Source: Ignavibacteria bacterium (lineage in GTDB: Bacteria; Bacteroidota; Ignavibacteria; Kapaibacteriales; Kapaibacteriaceae). Taken from it: a stretch of DNA of 64,000 nt. Both the position numbers and the translations under genes were made by a program. Below the pieces are notes generated by a model. It was not told where the DNA came from. It did not search any database and saw nothing but the letters and a program-made list of their open reading frames with translations. The stretch's first letter is position 1. Each line of letters starts with the position of its first letter. Where the stretch lies: contig JADJIQ010000005.1 in the NCBI GenBank assembly GCA_016707005.1, positions 1-64,000 of the forward strand, read 5' to 3'. Of this stretch, positions 56,124 through 64,000 are shown piece after piece.

Positions 56124-56983
56124 AGATCCCGGTACATTTACGAGCCATCGTAGCGTTGGTGGTCTGTGCCTTGTTGTGGAGTAGTGGCGGACTTCTCATC
56201 AAGACGTTGCCACTCTCGCCCCTTACCATTGCCGGAGCGAGAAGTGCCATCGCTGCGCTTGTGATCTTGGTTGGCAACGGAATGTTCGTCCAACGTGGTC
56301 GAAGGCGCAGATCGGCAGTATCGTGAGTTACATGCTCACCGTGATCCTGTTTGTGATGGCAACAAAGAACACCACAGCTGCTAATGCGATCCTGCTGCAA
56401 TACACGGCTCCGATCTGGGTGGGGTTGTTCAGCGTCTTCGTCACCAAGGAGAAACCTACTCGTATCGACATACTTGCCGTGATCGTGGTGATGAGCGGTA
56501 TGACGATCTTCTTCCTTGACGCGATCTCTCCAGGAGCCATGCTTGGGGGAAACACCCTTGCCGTGCTGAGGGATCGCCTTTGCCGGTGTTGCCTTATTCA
56601 TGAGGGCGCAAAAAGGTGAGTCGACTACCGAGAGCATTCTGTTTGGGAACATCCTCACAGCTCTTGTATGTATGCCCTTCATTGAACCATTCGCCGGAGA
56701 TGCGGATACGCTTGTCAGGCTGGGGATCTTGGGAGTGTTTCAACTAGGGCTTTCCTATGTGCTCTATGCCTGGGCGATCAAGACCGTAACGGCTCTTGAA
56801 GCAGTGCTGATCACTGTTTTGGAGCCCCTTCTCAACCCCCTCTGGGTTGGGTTGTTCTATGGGGAGATCCCATCGAGCACCTCCATCGTTGGCGGAGTGA
56901 TCGTGGTTGCTGCGGTTGTAACGCGTAATTTTGTCCATGCCTCAACCCTTCAACGAGCGTCGCATAGCCGACCTCATCGCTGA
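56120..56983 (+). pseudogene. EamA/DMT-family transporter, broken by two frameshifts
   Basis: Three frames make one drug/metabolite transporter of about 290 residues: ALLWSSGGLLIKTLPLSPLTIAGARSAIAALVIL (56120 to about 56300); KAQIGSIVSYMLTVILFVMATKNTTAANAILLQYTAPIWVGLFS (to about 56565); and IAFAGVALFMRAQKG...ALEAVLITVLEPLLNPLWVGLFYGE (to 56983). The shifts lie near 56295-56310 and 56560-56575 and cancel each other. The family has two EamA repeats of five helices and both are present. If the shifts are real the product is lost. The last frame overlaps the next gene by about 47 bases. Confidence 0.75.
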
Positions 56984-57536
56984 GTCCGTTGCCACCAAAC
57001 AACAACTCGCTTCCGAACGTACATCCGACATTCGAATCTGCGGAGAGATGTTAGCCACGTGTGCTGCATCCAACCGTTTGATCATGTTCTGCGGTAACGG
57101 TGGAAGTGCTGCAGACAGTCAGCACCTCGCTGCAGAATTAGTTGTTCGGTTACGGGGCGGGATAGAACGCAGAGCCATTGCCGCCTTGGCATTAACGGTG
57201 GACAGCAGCGTCCTGACCGCCGGCGGCAATGACTACGGTTTTGATAATGTCTTCAAACGTCAAGTAGAAGCCTTCGGCACAGAAGGCGACGTACTTGTTG
57301 CCATCACCACCAGCGGCACATCGAAGAACATTGTGATGGCCGTGGAAGAAGCTAAGAAACGTGGCGTGCTCACCATCGGACTTCTCGGCGGCACCGGCGG
57401 CATTCTCAAGGACATGTGCGATGCCAGTGTGGTTGTCCCATCCACCGTCACCGCACGTATCCAAGAATCACACATCCTTATCGGTCACATTTGGTGTGAA
57501 ATGATCGAAGAGGCGATTGCGCCGGAGTTGTTCTAA
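56937..57536 (+). CDS. gmhA: SIS-domain phosphoheptose isomerase-like protein
   Basis: A 199-residue protein from ATG at 56937 (MPQPFNERRIADL). It has the SIS fold signatures MFCGNGGSAADSQHLAAELV (residues about 50-70), TTSGTSKNIVMAVEEAKKRG and ARIQESHILIGHIWCEMIEE. In Gram-negative bacteria GmhA turns sedoheptulose-7-phosphate into heptose-phosphate for lipopolysaccharide inner core. A DnaA-initiator-associating SIS protein has a similar pattern but is less likely. Its start overlaps the transporter. Confidence 0.87.
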   Translation: MPQPFNERRIADLIAESVATKQQLASERTSDIRICGEMLATCAASNRLIMFCGNGGSAADSQHLAAELVVRLRGGIERRAIAALALTVDSSVLTAGGNDYGFDNVFKRQVEAFGTEGDVLVAITTSGTSKNIVMAVEEAKKRGVLTIGLLGGTGGILKDMCDASVVVPSTVTARIQESHILIGHIWCEMIEEAIAPELF

Positions 57537-57656
57537 CGAGACTACTCTATTGATCTCTTTTGATTTGTTTCGGAATGCAACATGTATCCCGAGACTGGGT
57601 TGCAGCGCCTTAGAGTGCAATGCTCTCGATTATACAAATAGACCAAGTTGAACACT

Positions 57657-58661
57657 ATGAAACTACTATGGAAGAAAACGAGGCACCGCGACAGGCGCCA
57701 GCGATTAGCAAAGAGGCGGTTTAATCGAACGAGCAATGCGATTAATACCAAGAGGAGGACTGCGCGCGTTCGCGGTAAGACTCACAAAGTGCGTGTATCA
57801 GCTCCTTCAAGTTTCGACATATCAAGACATCCTCAAGAAGTTGCCTCTTTTATCCACGATCTAGCGGCAGCCTACGCCAGGTCCTCAAATGTCGTTGTTG
57901 ATCTTAAGTCAGTTGAATCACTTACGCCAGAGTCGTTGTTTGTATTACAGTCCTTCCTTCTCAATAGAGACTTCTACCATGGTGCTAATCGGAAAGGAAC
58001 ATTTCCATCAAATCTTGAAGTTAATACTCTGATGAAAGAGAGTGGCTTTGTCGGCATGCTTACAGATGATACTGACGCCTATACTTCATCAGATCAATCA
58101 AGTCGCATCATTTTCACACAAGACACAAAGGCAGATGGCGAGCTAGTTGCCAAGATTATACGTGATGCTCACAGCAGACTTCAGATAGGTGAGATAGACG
58201 AATTGGACTATGAATCATCATATGCGATCCTGATGGAACTAATTGGCAATGTCACTGAGCATGCGGGCGGTGAGGAACGTCTAAGCCAGAAGTGGTATTT
58301 GTTTAGTCATTCAAATCCTAAAACACGTTCTGTTTCTTTCACATTTCTTGATCACGGAATTGGCGTGTTTGCCAGTTTGAAGCCGAAGGTTTCTCGACAA
58401 TTGTGGCATTTACTGATCAAGAAAAATCGAGTGACTCTACTGAGGCGAATGTTTGAAGGGACTGCCAAAGAAACTCATTCCGGTCTTGCTTTTCGCGGTA
58501 AGGGTCTGCCGAAGATCTACAATAAGTATCGAAAGGCTGACAATGTGACGAACTTGATGGTTCTTACCCAGGATGTTTTTATCGACTTCAAAGTGAGCAA
58601 TTCACTACATTTGAAAACGTCTTTTCCGGGAACTGCGATTTTCTGGAGTCAAAGCTGGTGA
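57657..58661 (+). CDS. GHKL ATPase with basic N-terminus and STAS-like region
   Basis: A 334-residue protein from ATG at 57657 (a TTG three codons earlier is possible). Residues 1-45 are very basic (KKTRHRDRRQRLAKRRFNR...TKRRTARVRGK), suggesting nucleic-acid binding. Residues about 50-140 look STAS-like (VVVDLKSVESLTPESLFVLQSF). The C-terminal part is a GHKL-type ATPase: N box ELIGNVTEHA, G1 box LDHGIGVF and a G2-like FRGKGLPKIYN. It has no histidine-kinase dimerisation helix, so it is more like anti-sigma-type or MutL-type ATPases. It overlaps the next gene by 4 bases. The base composition is clearly lower in G+C than the surroundings. Confidence 0.75.
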   Translation: MKLLWKKTRHRDRRQRLAKRRFNRTSNAINTKRRTARVRGKTHKVRVSAPSSFDISRHPQEVASFIHDLAAAYARSSNVVVDLKSVESLTPESLFVLQSFLLNRDFYHGANRKGTFPSNLEVNTLMKESGFVGMLTDDTDAYTSSDQSSRIIFTQDTKADGELVAKIIRDAHSRLQIGEIDELDYESSYAILMELIGNVTEHAGGEERLSQKWYLFSHSNPKTRSVSFTFLDHGIGVFASLKPKVSRQLWHLLIKKNRVTLLRRMFEGTAKETHSGLAFRGKGLPKIYNKYRKADNVTNLMVLTQDVFIDFKVSNSLHLKTSFPGTAIFWSQSW

Positions 58662-58987
58662 AACATCAAATAGTTAAAGTTGCCGACTGGTCTATTAATC
58701 CTGGTTTGAGGTACCGCTGGCAAAGCACATACTCTGGTCAAGAGTTTTTTGAGGATGTTCTTCGTCAGATTGCAGATGAATGCAAGTCGATTGGTGATCG
58801 CTTGATCGTTGATCTGGCTGGAACACGCGGCTATTCATCATCATTCATCGATGAAATCTTTGGGCAGCTTGTCGTTGAGTTTGGCTATGAATGGGTCATT
58901 GGCAATGTCGAGACATTGACACAATCCAGACCATGGCTTGCTGAAGAGGCAGTGGCCGCCATGAAAGATCGTCGGGTAAGCAAGTAG
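58658..58987 (+). CDS. STAS-like domain protein (DUF4325 type)
   Basis: A 109-residue protein starting at GTG (58658) with an overlap GTGA with the ATPase stop. It has LIVDLAGTRGYSSSFIDEIFGQLVVEFG in the middle, the strand-helix pattern of STAS-like folds (DUF4325) with Asp and serine residues near the spot used for phosphorylation in anti-sigma antagonists. The neighbour ATPase and this protein therefore look like an ATPase/antagonist pair, similar in logic to SpoIIAB/SpoIIAA, but no function is known for the pair. The next gene follows 14 bases downstream. Confidence 0.75.
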   Translation: MKHQIVKVADWSINPGLRYRWQSTYSGQEFFEDVLRQIADECKSIGDRLIVDLAGTRGYSSSFIDEIFGQLVVEFGYEWVIGNVETLTQSRPWLAEEAVAAMKDRRVSK

Positions 58988-59001
58988 GCCGAACTAAGTG
59001 G

Positions 59002-59481
59002 ATGCGCCAACTGGGGGATATCATTCAGGCGGCAACAACAATTGCTGTTGCTGCAATTTTTGGCCATCTCATTGTTCGCCGCCTTCAACAACAGGATGCG
59101 TTTCATTCAAAACTAGAAAACGAGCTATCTAGAATTGTGGAATCTGCGCGTGATACTGAGACAAGAGTAGCTGAACTCTAGACGAATTATGAACGACACA
59201 TTGTTTTTTCTGAGAACCAGGATATTATCTATACAGCAGACAACCTAAAGCGTACGTATGAGATAGTTAGAAACGTCATGACCCCAAAAATGGACGATTT
59301 ACAGCTCACTCAGTTTACTGAGTTCGACCAGGCATTCAATCGATACTTTTCAGTGGTTCGCAGTCTGGACACCTACTTCGACAAAAATGGATTGATTCCT
59401 TCATTAAACGCAACTTTGGACCTAAGAGAGCCAACGCACAGGATGTTTGAATCTCTGACTCGAATAATTGTAAAAGTCTAG
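59002..59481 (+). pseudogene. Membrane-anchored coiled-coil protein with internal amber codon
   Basis: An ATG at 59002 opens MRQLGDIIQAATTIAVAAIFGHLIV (one membrane segment), then a helical stretch FHSKLENELSRIVESARDTETRVAEL that stops at TAG (59179-59181). The same frame carries on without another stop: TNYERHIVFSENQDII...ENLKRTYEIVRNVM-type helices, through LTQFTEFDQAFNRYFSVVRSLDTYF, to 59481. Because both parts share frame and composition, this looks like one 159-codon gene in which CAG became TAG. It could be a pseudogene, a sequencing error or a readthrough gene. As the third member of the GHKL/STAS-like cassette it would be the membrane partner. Confidence 0.6.
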
Positions 59482-59773
59482 GATAGGTAGCACGAACCAT
59501 AACTTTGATTTCGACGTATCTCGACATACATGATACGACCAAACGTGATTTGATTATCTAACGCTACTGGCAGGCCTCTGTTAGTGGGGACTCGGCACCG
59601 CAAAGTTGTTTCTAGCTTCCGTACCTCGGTCTATAGGCGTATCGTGGGATTCGACTAGCTCGTAAAGATCGTTGCCGATACGCCCCCATGATTTACTGAC
59701 ATGGGTGGCACCGACCAACACGCACCACCCTGACAGGCATGTTCATTGACACAAAGCAACGATAGATCTTGAA
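59482..59773. other. Noncoding stretch, nothing recognised
   Basis: Between the cassette and the minus-strand Ig gene. No coding frame with real composition, tRNA or clear terminator was seen. The stretch is AT-richer at its left end and returns to local average at the right. Confidence 0.5.
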
Positions 59774-59792
59774 TCAAAAGCCGTTGTCAATG

Positions 59793-62333
59793 TCAATATA
59801 TAAGTCCTTCTGAGACTCTTGCACCATCTGCTGCATCGCCGTTCCATTGCGTAAGGGATGCCCCCTGAAGATCTTGAACCACTGCACCCAGCATTGTTCG
59901 AACAACGATGCGGATAACGGGTTGTTGTGCACGGATGTTGACAGAGCCTGACGTTGGGTTCGGATAAACAAGTATGGAGGTTGAGCCTGCGTTTTCTGAA
60001 ACGGGCGAAACATTGTCGCCTGTACCGCGGACGATGAAACGACCGAGCACTCCTTCAAACGACTGAACAACAACACCGATACTCTGTTCTGTTGCCGTTG
60101 TTGGTTGAAACCTCACACACACATCGAATGAACTGCCTGGTTCAAGCGTGATCGGCATGGAGGCAGTTACGCTGATGTCGGACGGACGGCTGCCGGTCAC
60201 TGCTTGTACGGCGATCGGGAACGGCGACGTGTTGGTGATGGACAGGCATGAGTCGCGAACCTCATTCAGTGGCACGGTTCCGAGCTCTACTGTCTCCGGA
60301 TGATCAATAGCTGATGCAACAGTTCCAACGAACGAGATACGCGCTGTATCAGTGATGCCGGTGTTGACGAAGGAGACAACGCTGTGATAGGCGCCGAGCT
60401 CCGATGGAACGAGTCGCGCCACCACGTCACCCTCAGCTTGCGGTTGAAGCACTCTTGGGAAGGAGCTTGGAGATTGAATGCGAAGATCGGATGTGGCGGT
60501 TACCGACGTGATGCTCAACGGGGCATTACCAACGTTCTTCAACAGTCCGATGAGGTTTTCTTCGTGACTAACTCCAAGGTAGACCGTACCAAGATCGATC
60601 CGTGGAGTAGCGAATTCAAGGTTGCCGAACATTGGGGCGGTGGACGATACAAGTACACGCACGTTGCGTGACACGATCGATCCGCAGGAGTTTGTTACCA
60701 CCACTGAGTAGGAGCCGCTGTGAGCAATGGTTGCATTGTCAACACGGTACTCTGCGGACGTAGCACCATTGATCGGCTGCGAATTTTTTGTGCCATTGAT
60801 ATGACGCTTGTCCATCCGCCACAACATTGAGTGTGAATGGTTGACCCTCTACGGAGGACGTTTCTCGGCTGCTCAATGATGACTGGTTTCTTTACAACCG
60901 AGCGTGACTTCTTGGCCTTGAGCGACAAGTCCGCAGAGTCCGCGTACATGTACAGAATACCGTCCGGCATCGGAGGCTGAAACGTTCTTTACTGTAAGGA
61001 CGTTCGATGCCGTGCGTGCGATCACTGCTCCGTCCTTGTACCATGTGCAGCCATTCACAGCGCCCGTTGCCTCTACAATGAGGTCTACAGAAGCCCCTTC
61101 ACAGATCTCACGTCCGGTGATATCACGAATGATCAATGGTGCGCCATACATGCTCACAACGGCATCACGCGAGTATTGTTCGCGAACACACTCTTCGGGA
61201 CGTCCGTCATCAGTTAAGACAATCGCGCTGTAGCGTCCGATCGTTTGAGTATTCAGGGATTCGATCGACAGAGTAGCAGCAGTTTCACCGGGCATCAGGA
61301 CGTTATTGTGATACCATTGCACACGGAACGGTGCATAGTCTGCATTGATCGATAGCTCAACCGACTCACCTTCGCAGGCAACGGTATCGCGCGGTTGTTG
61401 TGTTATACGTGCGATCGGCAGTACGCGAACGGTAGACGGACGAGATACTGCTACTACGCCACACATATTCGTCACCGATACGTGGTAGCGTCCGGCACGA
61501 GCCAACGTTGCGGGTTCAAGGACCAGTTGCGGCAGGGTTGCATCGACGATCGGTTCATCATTGAAGTACCATTGGTACATCAATCCGTCACCCTCAGCTT
61601 GCGCTTCCAAAACCGCTGAACGCATTTCACAGATCGTGAGCTCTTCCGTTGGTTCAGTTACAAACTGCGGCTCTCGTGCACGTCTGATCGATGCTTGTTC
61701 CGAGAACGATTCCAATCCGCACTTCTTGCGGACTACAACCACATAGTCACCAAACAGTTCGCGCGTGAGTTCCGGGATCTCCAGCGTTGGCACATCCGTT
61801 TCGGCGATCACATTGTTGTTGACCATCCACATGTACGTCACGTATTTCGCCGTTGTCTCTACAGAAAGAGTAAGGGGCTGACCAATACACATTGTTTGTG
61901 AGGTGAGCTCTGAGATAAACGTGGTCTTCATGCAGCCTTCGAAGACCTCGAATCGACCGCTGAGTGCCGGTGATTGGATCTGTCCCGCGCCATTATCCAT
62001 TTCGCTGAGTCGGAGTCGGTATTGTTCCGACGGTTTTGACGAAAGATCGATCGGCAGCACGAATTCCTGCACATCCGTCGTTATATCCGTGCGCAGTGTG
62101 ATCCAATGTTGCCCGTCATCCGGTGAGATCTCTATGACCAATAGTGTCCGGCGCGCCTGCAGATCTCGCAGGTCCGAAGACTCCCAATGTACCAGGATAT
62201 CGGTTCCGGATTCGATCACCGCCCCTTGAGACGGCGAAAGGATCGACAGTTGACCTTGTGCAAAGGCCATTGTTGAGGAGAGAACAGAGAAGAAGAGCAG
62301 GAGGAAAACCGCCCGTATGGTATAGTGTCGCAT
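59793..62333 (-). pseudogene. Multi-Ig-domain T9SS protein with clustered frameshifts
   Basis: Start at 62333 (MRHYTIRAVFLLLFFSVLSSTMAFAQ, signal peptide). The first about 115 mature residues (LSILSPSQGAVIESGTDILVHWESSDLRDL) form one beta domain, followed by Ig-like domains marked by MCIGQPLTLSVETTAKYVTYMWMVNN, GLMYQWYFNDEP...AGRYHVSVTN, FRVQWYHNNVLM and GCTWYKDGAVI...AGRYSVHV. The frame breaks at CKETSHH (60873). Reading on needs changes near 60885, 60858 and 60800, through IIEQPRNVLR and SQPINGATSAEYRV...SGSYSVVVTNSCG. Then come Hydin-like domains (FATPRIDLGTVYLGV) and a sorting tail (VYPNPTSGSVNIRA...SEGLIY) that ends about 10 residues short, likely another indel. Confidence 0.7.
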
Positions 62334-62428
62334 AGAAACCTCATATAGGTGATGGATGTGAATGGCTGCTTGAACGCCCACACCCTACCCGGTTGCGACA
62401 ACATTTCGGCTATTCTCCCACGTCAGAC

Positions 62429-62458
62429 TTGCCTGAAATCTCCCTTTTTGTATCTTTG
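62429..62458 (+). promoter_or_regulatory. Bacteroidota-type promoter of tRNA-Thr
   Basis: TTG (62429-62431), 19 bases, then TATCTTTG (62451-62458), a full match to TTG / TAnnTTTG. The tRNA starts 22 bases after the box. Confidence 0.8.
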
Positions 62459-62479
62459 TGGCCCTGTCAGCGACGATAC

Positions 62480-62552
62480 GCCAACTTAGCTCAGCTGGTA
62501 GAGCAGCTGATTTGTAATCAGCAGGTCGCCGGTTCAAGTCCGGCAGTTGGCT
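62480..62552 (+). tRNA. tRNA-Thr (anticodon TGT)
   Basis: Cloverleaf of 73 bases: acceptor GCCAACT / AGTTGGC, D arm GCTC-GAGC, anticodon stem GCTGA / TCAGC around loop TTTGTAA (anticodon TGT, reads ACA), T arm GCCGG / CCGGC with loop TTCAAGT. CCA is not encoded, so the CCA-adding enzyme must supply it. A promoter and a terminator flank it closely, so it is a single-tRNA transcript. Confidence 0.98.
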
Positions 62553-62563
62553 CAGAAAACAAG

Positions 62564-62598
62564 AAGCCCCTTACCGATCTGGTAGGGGCTTTTTTGTT
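62564..62598 (+). terminator. Terminator after tRNA-Thr
   Basis: AAGCCCCTTACC / GGTAGGGGCTT with one unpaired base, loop GATCT, followed by TTTTTGTTTG. On the other strand the hairpin is followed by CTTGTTTTC, so it may also serve the convergent T9SS gene. Confidence 0.9.
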
Positions 62599-62601
62599 TG
62601 T

Positions 62602-64000
62602 TCAATGATGTCTGCTCATCCCCACAAACGAACGTATTCCGTTCGCTGTCCGCAACTGCACAACATACACACCTTGGGCTAGCTCGTTCGTTCGTAGATG
62701 GACCTGACCGGACGTTGGCGATTGGACAGTGCGGGTCCAGAACTCCGACGAAACAAGTGTGCCTTCCGACGTGTAGATCTCGATGCTGTGTAGCCCTACA
62801 GACGCACTGCTCCAGGACACCGTAGCTCCATTGGCTCGTGAACTACTCCACGTGCACTGCTCGCTGAATGGCATTGGCGTTACGTTGATCATGAAGGGGG
62901 CTTGTTGACCGATCTGCACCGTGCGCATTACTCCGGCACATTGACCGAGATCGAGAACGATGTTCATAGATCCGTCACTGGCACATCCCAAGGGCGATGC
63001 AGAACATGTTACAACGCGGTCGGTGCTTGCACTGAGAAAGACCGAAAGAGAAAGTGTGCATAGTTCAGGCGGACTATTGATCGTGTTGATCTCGTATTCA
63101 ACGATCTGATCGTCACCAACATTGGTTCGCGTGCGTTCGCTGAGTCCTGCTTGCGGAACGACATCGATCGTTGCTAATGAACGCGGAGCACGCATGGTGA
63201 AGAGCAGCGCACTAACACCGGTAAGATCGGATGTAGCAATGATGGGGATGGTGGCGGTCTCACCCGGTGTGGCAACAACGGTCTCCGATTGCAGGGTAAT
63301 GGCAAGACGTTGTTGGACGTTTACGACGACCGACGCCGTAGAGACACATCCCGCATTGTTCGCCGTTGCCGTATAGGTGGTGGTGACCGATGGCCAGACT
63401 CGTGTTGTTGGGCGATCGGTGTGCTCAATGTTCGTTGCCGGACTCCACGAAACGTTCGCAGATCCCGTAACACCGATGGTTGCAGTATCACCGATACAGA
63501 TCGTTGTATCAGAACTGATGTCAAGGGGCGGTCCTGCAGTAACATTCACACGAATACTATCACGTCCGGTGCAGCCCCCTACCACAACATCAACAACGTA
63601 CCATGTTGTGGTGATGGGTCGAACCGTGAGAGTAGTACCGACCGTTGTTGCCCCCGTTGAACGATCCGTCCACGTTACAACACCCGTGTTGCTGCACGTG
63701 AGCTGTACGGATGTGCCTGCACAGACAGTGGTGTCTGAAGAAAGGACCACCGTAACGCTGTCTGCAACGGTAACAGTGATCTTCGAGGAATCAACACATC
63801 CGGCGGCCGACGTTACATGCACTGTGTATGTTGTGGTTGTCATCGGACGCACAACAACAGACGAGGTAGTGGGATCCGTGATCCCTGCTGATGGCGTCCA
63901 GCGATAGGCAACACCGCCACTCGCATACAATGTTGTTTCAACACCCGCACACACCGTTACATCCTTGGAGACAATGATCTCCAACGGATCTGCAACGGTA
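62602..64000 (-). CDS. T9SS protein with repeated PKD/Ig-like modules, 5' end outside window
   Basis: The frame is open to the window edge and its start lies beyond 64000, so this is a C-terminal part of at least 465 residues. Three modules repeat the pattern SKDVTVCAGVETTLYASGG, SSDTTVCAGTSVQLTCSNTG, SSDTTICIGDTATIGVTGS, each ending in TTTYTV- or TTTYTA-like strands and a pair of cysteines, typical of gliding-motility-associated surface proteins. Then follows a cohesin-like stretch (GETATIPIIATSDLTGVSALLFTMRAP) and a sorting domain (VTPMPFSEQCTWSSS...QGVYVVQLRTANG). Presumably a large cell-surface adhesin. Confidence 0.85.
   Translation of the reverse strand, partial: TVADPLEIIVSKDVTVCAGVETTLYASGGVAYRWTPSAGITDPTTSSVVVRPMTTTTYTVHVTSAAGCVDSSKITVTVADSVTVVLSSDTTVCAGTSVQLTCSNTGVVTWTDRSTGATTVGTTLTVRPITTTWYVVDVVVGGCTGRDSIRVNVTAGPPLDISSDTTICIGDTATIGVTGSANVSWSPATNIEHTDRPTTRVWPSVTTTYTATANNAGCVSTASVVVNVQQRLAITLQSETVVATPGETATIPIIATSDLTGVSALLFTMRAPRSLATIDVVPQAGLSERTRTNVGDDQIVEYEINTINSPPELCTLSLSVFLSASTDRVVTCSASPLGCASDGSMNIVLDLGQCAGVMRTVQIGQQAPFMINVTPMPFSEQCTWSSSRANGATVSWSSASVGLHSIEIYTSEGTLVSSEFWTRTVQSPTSGQVHLRTNELAQGVYVVQLRTANGIRSFVGMSRHH

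Overview
The window reads as a chromosomal segment of a Bacteroidota/Chlorobi-group bacterium (Ignavibacteria or Kapabacteria-like). This is inferred from many secreted proteins ending in type IX secretion (T9SS) sorting domains, from promoter boxes of the Bacteroidota type (TTTG/TTG, 19-20 bases, TAnnTTTG), and from the gene order rplM-rpsI-rpsB-tsf-pyrH-frr. No rRNA, CRISPR array, intact insertion sequence or prophage was seen. One tRNA (Thr, TGT) is present.

Layout. 1-14953 (minus strand): a T9SS protein, a giant repeat-rich fibre-like protein whose C-terminus is split off by indels, and the broken remains of a related second protein (about 300-6244). 15158-21125 (minus): the ribosomal/translation operon rplM-rpsI-rpsB-tsf-pyrH-frr, then a broken thioredoxin gene and queC. 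21222-26562 (minus): a probable operon of split transketolase, CCA-adding enzyme, gamma-carbonic anhydrase, a small membrane protein and a MEMO-family protein. 26651-38499 (plus): four tandem paralogues with an IgGFc-binding-type N-terminal domain and T9SS tails. 38636-40387: a small T9SS protein and a cystathionine gamma-synthase/lyase. 40387-41943: two inverted clusters of the same 9-base tandem repeat around an outer-membrane-like gene and a frameshifted four-helix-bundle gene. 41941-46065 (minus): PaaN-type aldehyde dehydrogenase, a frameshifted haloperoxidase/PAP2-like lipoprotein and an outer-membrane protein. 46134-47878 (plus): helix-turn-helix protein, coiled-coil protein and TauE/SafE permease. 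47835-51932 (minus): a glycine-rich envelope protein, alanine dehydrogenase, and a cytochrome b/Rieske pair. 51954-57536 (plus): DegT aminotransferase, LiaF-like protein, class II photolyase carrying a palindromic repeat inside its frame, a secreted protein, a broken EamA transporter and a phosphoheptose-isomerase-like gene. 57657-59481 (plus): an AT-richer three-gene cassette (GHKL ATPase with basic N-terminus, STAS-like protein, membrane coiled-coil protein with an internal amber codon). 59793-64000: multi-Ig T9SS protein (frameshifted), tRNA-Thr and a partial T9SS protein.

The most unusual items are the GHKL/STAS-like/membrane cassette, a cytochrome b that seems to keep only one haem ligand pair, the four-copy IgGFc-type array, and the invasion of repeats into coding sequence. 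Many accessory genes are broken by single-base indels, while the 17.1-40.4 kb part is intact. The sequence alone cannot separate gene decay from assembly error. All counts are by eye.
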